Below, in pieces: positions 1 through 12,600 of a stretch of 64,000 nucleotides of DNA (its first letter is position 1; every line of letters starts with the position of its first letter). The position numbers were made by a program, and so were the translations under genes. The stretch is from Metellina segmentata (lineage: Eukaryota; Arthropoda; Arachnida; Araneae; Tetragnathidae), in the NCBI GenBank assembly GCA_947359465.1, contig OX375875.1, positions 16,676,458 through 16,740,457 on the forward strand, in the 5' to 3' direction. The notes beneath the pieces were generated by a model, which was not told the DNA's origin, made no database searches, and saw only the letters and a program-made list of their open reading frames with translations.

Positions 1-284
1 AAACAGATAGGAGACTTTCCATCCACCAACTCTAACAGTAGAAATTCTTTTGTGTTGGATGTTGCTTCTGAGAAGTCGCTTGACATTTAGAAGAGGAGAC
101 AAGGTGGATGTAAAGTCGAAGCCTCCTTAGCCAACAAGTCGGCTTGCTTATTTCCATAAATGTCGCAACGGCTAGGAATCCATTGAAGGAAGACCTCTCT
201 TCCAGTTCCAAGAATTAAGTCTATACACAGTTTACATTCGAACTTGATTTCTGATTAGTATTAACTATAATCAGTAATGGCCAG

Positions 285-380
285 CCCCCTTTGTACACGA
301 CAGTCTTCAGTTGGATTCGAACTCTCAACCTTTCTATTGCTAGTCAATTCCTCTTCCGAACAGGCTACCGATGTTCCCCC
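285..380 (-). repeat. SINE-B head fragment (tRNA-like), in filamin intron 13
   Basis: The minus strand has an internal B-box-like GAGAGTTCGAATCCAACTG followed by the family text for 'GACTGTCGTGTACAAAGGGG'. This matches the heads at 19.5, 45.6 and 46.9 kb. Only the 5' head remains. The rest of 1-551 holds nothing I recognise. Confidence 0.6.
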
Positions 381-551
381 AGAGGAGTATTTTAAAGTAG
401 ATAGGTTACACTCTGCTACTGTAATGTGGGTTAATTCTTATACTGGTGGCTAAGTTCACCACAATCCAAAGCTATTTTGCAGGCTAATGAGGCTTGCATG
501 CTAAAACCCTGCAAACCCTATTCTCAAAAATTGTTTGAATAAAACACATAC

Positions 552-673
552 CTTGTAGTTTCCAGGATTAGGAGCCATGTAATCCACAGAAAAGGTTCCA
601 TCATCATTGTCTAAAATTTGAACAGGAACGAGGCTACCCTTTTTTTCATCAGTTAATTTCACTTGTACATTAC
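552..673 (-). CDS. cher: Filamin exon 13: second part of Ig repeat 6 (last exon in window)
   Basis: 122 bases from TCTTACAG|GTAATG to TACAAG|GTATGT, phase 1 in and 0 out. It encodes [32 protein letters not shown]. It is only 90 bases from exon 12. The end of Ig6 should be in the next exon, left of the window. Confidence 0.94.
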
Positions 674-3600
674 CTGTAAGAGAATGCAAAATTTCATAGT
701 ATTTCCCTCTTAATGTCAACATTTTCTGGTCAAACAAACACGTTTCTCGAAAGTGGTGCTTACCAGTTCCTGCACCTCGGCAATCGATGTTGAAATGCGT
801 CGGCACTTGAGCTTTGACTCCGTCTTCTACGCCGGGACCAAACACTCTTACTTTATTGGTGTCAGTTGGCTCGCCCACAATGATCTGAAAGATTAATAAA
901 TTGTTAGGCAAACTGTTACTCAAATCTATGCATGCTTTCAAAAGGAAAAAATTAACATAGATGGTTAATGAAGGATTGGCCAACAGGAAAGAAGTCAATT
1001 GATAGCAAAATCTTTGCAATGGTGTAAAAGTAGTACTCATTCATAACTCAGTCAACCGAAACCAATGCTTCCGACCGACGGGATTCGGTAAGGGACAGTG
1101 CTGTCACCAATTACATTAAACTGAGCTGATATTATGTTAGTGAACTAACTCTATCTGTTACCAACATTCCTCAAAAACAAATCACATTTAAACATCTCAG
1201 TCCTACTCAAAAGGTTGGTTGTTTTGGGGATTTTATGTTGCAAGGGACATATATTTGGACATGATGTGCCAGACACAAGACATACAATTCTAAGTAATAC
1301 AGACAACGAAAGTTTTACGAATACAGAAGAGAGAAATACACAAAGGGAGGTATGCACATGACAGTAATCTACAACTCGAAATTTGCTAGCGCAGTAGGCA
1401 CACCCATTGAGTCACTACCGACTCCCCTACTCAATAGGACCAAGCCCTGTTTCCATAGAAATAGCAGCCACCCCACCTGTTGGATTTATACTCTACCCTG
1501 ATTATTATCTTTGTTTTGATATATTTGTTAAGTTGCGAATGGCAACAGTCTAGTTTTTGTGATATTCGCAGAGAATGGCTTTTGAGTTGATTTTAGAATT
1601 TTGCTAGAGAAAATTGTATATTATTTACGCCATAAATGCTGCTGAGTGTTATTTTGTGATTTAAAGCAGAGTGTACGTATTAGAATTGTAAATAAACTGT
1701 TTGAGTACTTGTGATATAAGACGTTTTTATGGAACAGTTTACTACACTCTGGATTACTTCTGATTCCGATATCCAAAACGGAACATCTGGCGTCCGCGAC
1801 AGGACTCGACTGCTGATTAATGAGTGAGTTTTTGTTTGTTTATCCTACTTTCTGAATTGTTTATACTATTTTCGGAATTGTTATGGAAGCAGCAAAGAAA
1901 AATAGAACTCAGCAGAGGAGACTGTTTAGTAAAGCATGTAATGAGTTTGATGCTGAAGAAGCAAACTTAGAAATTTCCGATAAAGTAATTAAACTGAGAG
2001 TTATTGAGGAAAAAGCTACGCTAATGGTAAATTCTGAAGAAATTGTTAAGCAGTTTCTTTTTTCTGAAGACGTTGAAGATGATGTAATAGAGAAAGAGAT
2101 CGATGAATCAGAAAGTTATATAGACCGTTGGCGGTTTTTGCAGTTTAAGTTGAAACAACTTTCGCTTTCTGAAAGAGAAGACGTTGTTTCGAATTGTAGC
2201 GTTTCTCAGCAAAAAACATTATTACGTTACCCTAAAATACAGTTGCCTACATTTAATGGAGATTTAAGGAACTGGCTTAGATTTTGGGGTCAATTTGAGA
2301 AAGTCGATAAAGACCTTAATTTAGATTCGCATGATAAGTTTGCATACCTATCCCAATGTATGGAGAAGGGAAGTGTTGCCGAAGATTTAATTAAAAGTTT
2401 TCCACCCGGGGGAAACAGTTACGATAAAGCTATCGAACAATTAAAATTACGTTTTGGTAGAGAAGAATTACTTATACAAGTGTATGTTAGGGATCTTCTA
2501 TCATTAGTTCTTCAAAAGCAGAATATGAGAAAATCTTTGAGAAATCTTTATGATTTATTAGAAACAAAGCTCCGTGCGCTTGAGATATTAGGAGTAACTA
2601 GAGATAAATATGCGGCTATGCTTTTCCCACTTGTTGAGTCTGCTTTACCTGAGGAAACGCTTCTAGCGTGGGAACGATATAGATCTACAAGTCGTAGATC
2701 ACATGATGAGGAAGATCAAAATACTACAAAAATTACAACAAAGACTGATCTCGATTCAATTCTTGATTTTCTTCAAGATGAAGTACAGGCAGAGGAGCGT
2801 ATAATTTTAGCCTCACAAAATTTTGGAGTTGAAACCAAACATAATTTTAAATTGTTCAAGGAGAAGAGGGCTGGAATCAATAAGCACAAATATGGGGACA
2901 CTCGTCAAATAGCTAGTGCGGCTGATCTTTTAACCTCTTCAAAGGAACAGAGACAGTGCATATTTTGCCACAGTTTACATAATTCCACTGACTGTTTGAA
3001 GGTACGAAAAATGGCGATGAAAGATAGAGAGAATCTCGTAGAGAAATCAAGGTGCTGTTTTCTGTGCTTAAAACCGGGTCATCAAGTTCGTAAATGCTAC
3101 TCAAGGGTAACTTGTTTGGGTTGTGGAAAAAGACATCATATTTTACTCTGTCATAACATAAAGCAACAAGCATTCTCACCTACCGGAAACGAAACTGCAG
3201 AGTTAGATAATGTTCCTAATGAGGATCAAGCACTTGCGAATGTCTCCAAAAGCCCTAGTGTTATGTTACTAACATTAACGGTTTTAATCAGAGGTGATGG
3301 GAGAAAACGGAAGGCAAGAGCCATCATAGACTCTGCTTCGCAGCGCTCTTACATTTTAAAAAATACTGCGAAAGAGATGAAATATAAAAGGGAAAGCTGG
3401 GAATATCTTCAACATTCTCTGTTCGGTGGAGAAAATACAGGAGTGTGTAAGCATGATGTGTTTACTTTATATTTGACAAGTTGCGATGGGTCTTATAACT
3501 GTCATTTCCAAGTATTGAGTCAACCTGTTATCTGTGAAAGCGTTCCACCGACAATGCCTGCGATTCATTTAAAAGAGCTTACTGACTGTAGTATTCATGT

Positions 3601-6600
3601 GAACGATGATTATAAAGGTCCTATTGAAATTTTAATAGGAGCCGATGTAGCTGGAAAAATCATTACCGGGGGTTACAAATCCTTACCTTGTGGTTTAACA
3701 GCAATGGAAACACGTTTAGGGTGGACTATTATGGGACGTACGCACCAGATTTCTTCAGAGGAAAATGAAATCTCTGTAGCTAATTCTATGCTTTCTACAA
3801 CTAAGACAATAACAGAATTGTGGACTCTTGACACACTTGGCATTACCGATCCATCTGAGAAGAAAACTAAAGAAGACCTTCAGGAATCAGCCAGAGAGCA
3901 TTTTCTTAACACAGTTCAGGTCAACAAAGACAATCGTTTTGTGGTACATTTACCTTGGCTTGACGATCACCTTCCCCTGCCTGATAATTTTAATTTGGCT
4001 TTAAAGAGACTGGAAGGTACTGTGCGAAAGTTAAAAGAAGAACATTTGTATGACGATTATAATCAAATATTTGAAGAATGGACAAGAGAAGGAATAATCG
4101 AAGAAGTTCCTAAGCATGAGATTCTATTGCCGTCTCATTATTTACCACACAGACATGTCGTGAAAGAAAATAGCACAACCAGAATCAGACCTGTGTTTGA
4201 TGCTTCAGCGAAGCTGAGAGCTTCCCCAAGCTTGAATGACTGCCTGGAGAAAGGAATAAACCTTGTTGAGTTAATCCCCACTATATTAACACGTTTTCGG
4301 ATGAACAAGTTTGGAGTTACGGCGGACATCCGTAAAGCATTTTTACAAATTTGCCTACAAGAAAACGACAAAGACTATTTGAGATTTCTTTGGTATAATG
4401 AAAACAATGAACTGAAATATTTTAGACACTGTCGGGTCGTCTTTGGAATTTCTAGTAGCCCTTTCTTACTTAATTCTGTGATTCAATATCATCTAGAAAC
4501 GATCTTGGAGGAAGCACAACTTGGGAACTCAAAATATCCTGTGGATATCGTTCAGAAATTTAAAAACAGTTTTTACGTGGACAATTGTTTAACTAGTGTA
4601 AAAACTGAGACAGAATTGCATGAGTTCATTCAAGTAGCTACAGGTATTATGTCAGAAAGGAAGTTTGACCTTAGAGGGTGGGAGCACAATTGTTCCCAGT
4701 TCTCAACAGAAGAGGTTTCTTGTGTTAAAAATAAAATTATCCCGGTATTAGGCCTGCAATGGGTTTTAAACTCAGATACTCTTTCTGTAAATTTAAAGGA
4801 AGTTTGCGAAGATAATGGACCTGTTACTAAACGAAAAATACTGTCGGAAGTTCACAAAATTTTTGACCCTATTGGGTTTACCTGTCCAGTGACTTTGTAC
4901 CCGAAACTAATGTTACAAGAACTGTGGAAAATGAAAACAACTTGGGATTCGGAGTTACCACCAGCAATATCTAAAAAATTCGAGAAGTGGAGAAAACAGT
5001 TGAATCTACTTAAGGAAATTGCTATCCCTAGATGTTTAATAAAAGACTCTGATGATACCTGCAGTTTAAGTTTACACGTTTTTTGTGACGCGAGCAAAAT
5101 AGCTTATGCTACCTGTATATTTTTAAGGAATGAAAGTAAAAACTTAACTTCATGTGAACTAGTTCAAGCACGGTGCAAGGTAGCTCCGCTGAAGTCTACT
5201 ACAATTCCTCGGTTGGAGTTGTTAGCGTGCACTATTGGTACCCGACTGTGGCAAAGAGTTATAGCAGATTTGAACTTGGGAAATATTCCAACCTTCTTTT
5301 GGACTGACTCCAGTAACGCCTTGTATTGGATAAAAGGCAGCGAAAACTGGACACCATTTGTATATAACAGAGTACGAGAAATTAGATTAGTGAGTAAACC
5401 GGAAAATTGGTATTATGTACCTGGATCGATGAATCCGGCAGATCTACCCTCCAGAGGTTGTTCCGTTCGACAATTGTTGGAGACAGAGTGGTGGCAAGGA
5501 CCTACTTGGCTCTATTACCCATCTGCTGAATGGCCTAGATCTGAATTCTCCGTAAATAAAGAAGAAGTGTTGAAAGAAAAGAGGAAGGAAATAGTATCAT
5601 CTATGGTGAACCTTCAAAATATCGACAATTCCTTCATCTATAAGTTTTCGAGCTATAGCAAAACTATAAGAATTATTGCCTGGCTACTTCGATTCATTAA
5701 TAATAGTCGTATTCCGAGAAATACTAGAAAATATGGTAGCCTTGATTCCGAAGAAATTTCTGTAGCTGAGTATGGAGTTATCAGAATAATACAGAAAGAA
5801 AGCTTCGTTAATGAACAAGATGATAAGTTGAAAACTGTGGGAGCCTTCAAAGATAAAGACGATATCATCCGATTGAAAACAAAACTTTTATATCGACCAG
5901 ATAGTAAAGATTTTAGAATGCCTGCAATTTTACCATCTAAACACGAAGTTGTAAATCGTATAGTGATGCACTATCATGTAAAAAATGCTCATGCTGGGAC
6001 TCAAATACTGCTTAACATTTTAAGAGAGCGATTCTGGATTGTGCATGGTAGAAAGACAGTGAGATCCATCTTATCCAAATGTATTGTTTGTAAGAGACTT
6101 TCTGCAAAGAAGCTTGATGCTCTCACTGCATCTCTTCCAGAAGACCGTGTACGAGAGGCTGCTGTGTTTGAGATCTGCGGTGTTGACCTGGCGGGACCAC
6201 TGTTTCTCAGAGATAATAAGAAAACTTGGGTTTGTCTATTCACATGCGCTGTATATAGAGCAGTACACATTGAATTAGTGGATTCTTTATCTACGCAATC
6301 CTTTTTAATGGCTTTGCGCAGGTTTATAGCCCGTAGAGGACGAGGCAGCACTATCTATTGTGATAATGGCTCCAATTTTGTGGGTGCTTCAAATTTGCTA
6401 AGTGCGGTGGATTGGAACCTTATTGTGAGTGACACTGCTCTTCATCCTATTAAGTGGAAATTCAACCCACCGACTGCCTCTTGGTGGGGTGGATGGTGGG
6501 AGAGACTGATCGGTATTCTTAAAAGATTATTGAGAAGAGTACTGGGCCGATCTACTTTAACCTATGAACAGATGACGACGGTGTTATGTGATTGCGAATC

Positions 6601-9600
6601 CATAATCAATTCTCGACCGTTGACATACGTCGCGGATAATGACGCAGAGCTGGTTCCTTTGACTCCTTCGATGTTCCTACAAGACATCAAAGAGAGTGGT
6701 GTTCCTGACTGTGATAGAATTGATCATCAGAGTATTAACAAACGTGTTAAGTATCGACACAATTTGCAAAAAGCCTTAAGAAATAGATTTCGATCGGAAT
6801 ACTTGGGAGCTCTGCTTCAGAGACCAGAACGTAAAAGGGCTGCCGAAGTAGCTGTTGGTGACGTCGTCTTGATTGGAAGCGACAACACGAAACGTATCAG
6901 TTGGCCCCTTGGGAAAATAGTGGAGGTAATCCCAGGGAAAGATGGAGTTACAAGGCTTGTAAGACTAAAAACTGCAAGGGGTGAGTTGCTTCGACCGATA
7001 CAACGCCTCTATCCTTTAGAAGTGTCAGCAGCAAAGTCAGTTCTAGTAGGAGAAAAGTTACCAGGTACAAAATCAAGTGAGCAACCAGAAGTCAGTCAAT
7101 CAGTTGACTGCAATATTGAATCTTCTGAGGAGGCAAGAAAAACTAGAGGTGGCCGTATCATTAAGATGCCTCGTAAGCTGGACTTGTGAACTGTTTATAT
7201 AATTTTGTTATTGTAATTGTGACTATAATTAGTTATAAGTTAAATTTTAAGATGAAAGTTAACTTAGGTGGGAGAATGTTGGATTTATACTCTACCCTGA
7301 TTATTATCTTTGTTTTGATATATTTGTTAAGTTGCGAATGGCAACAGTCTAGTTTTTGTGATATTCGCAGAGAATGGCTTTTGAGTTGATTTTAGAATTT
7401 TGCTAGAGAAAATTGTATATTATTTACGCCATAAATGCTGCTGAGTGTTATTTTGTGATTTAAAGCAGAGTGTACGTATTAGAATTGTAAATAAACTGTT
7501 TGAGTACTTGTGATATAAGACGTTTTTATGGAACAGTTTACTACACTCTGGATTACTTCTGATTCCGATATCCAAAACGGAACACCACCTTTAGTGGGGG
7601 ATAAATTCTCTCAATAGATAGACAGTATGTACCAACATTGCAATGAGCTTACAGGCAATTTTCTGTGTATAGTTGACTGGTTTTTTTTTTACAGGTAAAA
7701 AAACAAGCAGACAGGAAATAGAATTACTTACCCGGTAAGGACTTTTAGGTATTGCTGCACCACCAAAGTTCACTTGAACTGTGTGTTTATCCTTCTTTAT
7801 AGGACGGTACTGGGCCTTGAAAGTACCATCTTTGTTATCCACTACTTTAAGATCGACCGGTTTCAGGTCAGCATCCATCACACTGATGTCTAAAGGTGCG
7901 TGGCCACCAGCTTTTCTACAATCAACGGTGAAGTCTGTAGTTTGTCCTTGAATGACACCAGTTGGTTGAAGACCAGGACCATAAGCTTCGACCTTAGAAA
8001 TACAGAAATAAGCATGAGCGTCCTATTACAGGCATAGAAAATGCAATGAAATATAACAAAATTAACTGAATGAAACTTAAATAAAAATGTATTTTCAAAA
8101 GTATGACAGTAAAAATTATGAATAAAAAACTGTCTCACGGAAACAATATTTCACAATATATAATTTCAAGGTTTAAATTGATAAACAGTTAGTACTATTT
8201 TTATAGTTATTCTTTACATATAGTAATGGACATCTGTCATCAAATTAGGCATAATTTCTTCTACCAAAATCACTCTTTCTATTACGTGTGATAATTAAAC
8301 AAAAATACGCAATAATATTAGAATAATAAGTACACTGTAAAAAATTTCACATCTAATGCTTTTGAACAGCTGACCATATTCTGATAAAATAAATGTGTAA
8401 GGTAGTCCAAAGAGAAAATTAAAAACTTTAATCTATCTATAAGAGAACTATAGAAAATTCAAAAGGTAATTTTCTAAAAAACATTTTTTATTCCTATGTC
8501 TCATGTTTTATGGAATTACCCATACACTTTTTAATGTTATTTACTGTGCAATTGTACATAAAATTATATGGAGCATTGCCAAAGAATGGAAACTTGAAGA
8601 AAATGATATTTTCCACTCCATAAAAGATTATAAAAGTAACAAAGTAGGGTTTGACCCAGTAATGAAATACCAGTGAAAGTGACCATTGCAGAAAAATCAT
8701 AACGGTTTATCCTAGATACCTTGAATTAATTTTAACTAAATTTTCTTTAGGGTTTTAAAATACTCCACACATTAATTCATAAAAAAAGGGGTAGCAAATA
8801 CAACCACTGTGAGACTTAAATGCCACCAGAAATCTAATTTAACTGTAATCTTTGGAGTGAGGGGCAAGGTGAAACAAGAGGTTGGAGTATCTTATAAACA
8901 TAATTTGGGAATAAATATATATTTTTCTACATATTTTCAAATTGCAAAGGTATTTTCAGAAGTTGCTTTAGGTAATTCCATACTTTGTTTCTACATCCCT
9001 GCATTGCATGTGGTCAACGTTTGAATATCAGCCTATTAATCAATGTGATTGATTGAGATCTGTATACCTTACTTTAACTGCAGCGCCGACTTAGTGGCAC
9101 CAAAGATCCCTCCCCTTCCCTTCTAGGATTTGATACATTTTATAATCGAATCACTCATTTTTCCTAATAGGGCTTTTCTTGCTAAAGAAGATGTTTTGTA
9201 TACACCATTTAACTCGTATTGACATGAAAAATAATCATATTCATATTTTTAATCTTAGCTAGCTGAAAACCCAACGTTGTTCAGGATTAAAGTATGACCG
9301 TGACATTTCCCTGTGTTAACTCAAATATACTAAACCCTGTAGAACATGTTTCCTTGCTTATGTCTACGTTTTGCAGGAAAACAAACTTTAGATTTTAAAA
9401 TTGGGGCTTCGAGAGGCACTTGTAGGACTACCTGTGTGCCAATTTTCATGGCTACAGATAGGACTGAAGACAGGAAAGAAATAGCCTATGTTTTCTGCAG
9501 GGTTCTAAAGTATAAGTGTACCAAATTTGGTGAGGATTCGTTAAACATTGTAGATTTGTATTAGAGAATACACACCCACACATCCTTAAACATTTTTTTT

Positions 9601-12600
9601 TTAGTGTATCTGTTTCAACCTTGATTGTTTTGTGTTTTCCTTGCAATACCCTTTTATAGAATTTTAGTTATGACATAATTTGGATTGAACTATCATTCTG
9701 GGAAGTATTTTCTCTCATTCGAAACTCAGTAACATTTATCACTACAAAATTATTTTGTACAAAAGTAATTATTGATAATATTACACTCTCCTACATACAC
9801 ATACAATATCCTCACGTATTTGAATTATTTTTCATTGAATATTGCCTCAGTGTCTGATTTTAAGTGCAATCATCATGCTTAGTCAGCACCTCCCACTGAG
9901 AAAAAATACAGGAATAGAAACCAGTAAAAAACTGGTTTCAAGAATTTCAGCCAGTAACTCAATTGGTACTACCGAAAATGTTGATAAATTTCAAATCAAT
10001 AAGGAATACTTCTGTGAAATACTTCTATCACCTTTTCTGGGAAGTAGTCTGTTCGAGGTAAGATTTGAGCCATGTAAGGAGATTTAGGGATGTCTTCTTT
10101 GTCGCACAAAATGTGAACAGCATATTCTCCAGGAGAAGTAGGCAAATACTCAACAGCTGCAGATCCATCTCCATTATCAAAGCACTGGATTTTGGCATGC
10201 GAGGGTCCTTCAACCAGAAATCCTATATTTGATAGAAACAAATGCTATAAGAAATGTTTAGCTATTTTATAATTAATTACAAGCTGACAAAATGCACAAG
10301 AGTAGTATCTAATCTTATTTATATAAAAACTTACAGGACAAAGTGGTAAAAAAAGCAGTGATTAACTAATCAAAGGTGTAAAGGATGGAGAGGGTGTTGA
10401 CAGTGTCAGCAGGTTCTGGACCTAATCCTTCTTGAAAGGCATGCGATTGAAGTTTGATAAATCACATACAAAGCCCAATAGCACACATTGGTTGACCTAA
10501 AGCTAGTATCTATGGTAAGCACAGGGAAGGGTTTTGTTTTAGGGGTACCGATTGCTTGTGACAAGCACAGTTAACCAATCCAATACAGAAATCAAACACC
10601 TGGGTGGTCGGACTGTATTGGTTCAGTTCCAAAGTAGACCACATAGTAATGAAGGGCAGGTAGAAGTATGCATTTGAAATCAAAACTGATTCTTGCTAAG
10701 ATTTGCATAGAAAGCAAACTTTGTTTTTTGCACCAAGTTTTCCCGATTCAGTTGATGATTTATAATTCTTTCAAGAGATGTCAAGCATCTGGACTTCAGC
10801 CTGATTTAGACTGATTTAAAGGGCATGTAATGGATTAACCCAATGTTCGTATAGCCACCCAAAAAAGGAATTTGTCTTTCAGCACCAAGTTTCTATGGAA
10901 GGGTATTGCCATGGTCGTATGGTGATGCCCATGTTCAGTTTTCCCGACCCATTAAGTCCTGATTGTGAAGAAATTCTTGGGACCTTTTCTATTTTCTATA
11001 GTCAGAGCGGAGTCTGATGCCGATTAAATAAGGGCTTCTGGACTTGCATGGATGTAAACATTGATAGTAGCACTCCTTATATGTTTAGGAACTAACTAAA
11101 ATGATCCAATCTCTGAAAACAATTCGCGAATCAAGCATCACAATATCAATTTAATGCACAACCTGACACTATTTAACACTCAACTCAAAAAACGGGTTTC
11201 CTTACCTAGAGTACCAGTTTCGCCATTAGTTTCGGCAGTGAAACGAGCAGGATAACCTGCCACTCCTCCATACAATCCAGGACCATACACTCTGATTTTA
11301 GATTCTTTGAATGGCAGAACATTAACTTCATATGGACTCTTGGAAATTTCCTGGCCACCATATGATATGGTAACAATGTAACGTCCTTCTTTCTGAGGAT
11401 AGTAGGCGCAGTCAAATGTGTTATCGTCTACTTTACGAATATCAAGCTTTTCCTGCACACCACCTAGAAATATGCACAAAATAATCAGCTTTTTTGATGA
11501 TATTAGTATGAAAAGAAACAGGAATAAAGTAATAAATAAAATTCATATTTATAGGTATGCTATCCCAAACATAACTTTTGAATCAGCAGGTGTACAAATC
11601 GAAATACAATCAACATGCAGTGATGAAAATCAATAAATTGATTGATATTAACAAGAGATGAATACTATCAACAGTATTATTCATCTCTTCCTCCTGCTCT
11701 GGTGATATTTTTAGGAAAGAAAGTGGGGCATATTGAAAAAGTAATTTTATTGAAACTGACGCAAAATAAAATTATGTTGTGGAGAGTGGATTCAACAAAG
11801 AAACAGCTCTGAAGCAAACATGTTTAATAAAATTCAGTATTTACATTAATTAAACAATTTAAAATAGAATTCATGGCTAAAAAAAATTAAAATCAAAAGT
11901 TTGAGTCCCCCATTTCCATCAGAGCAGTTCAGTTCTCCACCAAAATGTCAGCCAGTCTCTCAGTCAAAGGGGCAGGTATCAACACAGTTCCTTCAGTTAC
12001 TTGCTAACATAGAACGGTTACCTCTAAGGAGGCAGCTGGACACCATTGGCCCCCCATCTGGTTGGAAGCCCTCCCAACACATAAAGTAAGGGAAGACAAC
12101 AGTTAGTCCGTGATAGGAAGGTATTTCAGGAAAACCCTTCCTCGAGGCGGGAAGTTACGAGGCTAGAAAAACTAATTACATTTTAATAATAAATTTTTTT
12201 TATTACCTGGTCCAATCACTTTTACATCCAAAGTACCCTTTCCAGCACTTTCTGTGAGTATTTTAAAATCAGCAACGTCCTTGACTCGCACACCGTTCTT
12301 CTGCAACCCTCTGCCGGTTGCTTTCACCTTACGAGCATCGCAAACTGAAATGACAAGCAATCAGTTAGCATTCAGAGGACAGTTCTGATTGAAGCTGAAC
12401 TTGAAAGTAACTGAGGCTTTAAAATTTAAAGAGTATTTTACACTTTGAAACAGGTATTGGAAAAGTCGTATTCAGAAAAATTGAGTATACAGTAAGAATA
12501 TTTAAACTCTCCAATCAAAGTTTCCATTTTGCTAATTATTTTCTAAAAAAAAGCCCTAATCCATGTTATATAGGAAGATTGTTCAGGCTTTACAGACAGT

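Larger units (their letters stand above)
1478..7584 (+). mobile_element. Complete BEL/Pao LTR retrotransposon in filamin intron 11
   Basis: A 6107-bp element bounded by TG..CA LTRs and flanked by the 5-bp duplication CCACC (1473-1477 and 7585-7589). It contains a primer-binding site, one long gag-pol frame, a polypurine tract and a 3' LTR. The order protease, RT/RNase H, integrase without chromodomain, and the long N-terminal gag of the DUF1759 type, identify BEL/Pao. No envelope frame is present. It is antisense to filamin. Removing it with one target copy would shrink the intron from 6847 to about 735 bp. Identical-looking LTRs and an unbroken frame mean a recent insertion. Confidence 0.96.

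Noticed and set aside
7186..7389. 67-codon open frame overlapping the end of gag-pol
   Set aside because: It runs into the 3' LTR and has no recognisable product; not an envelope gene.
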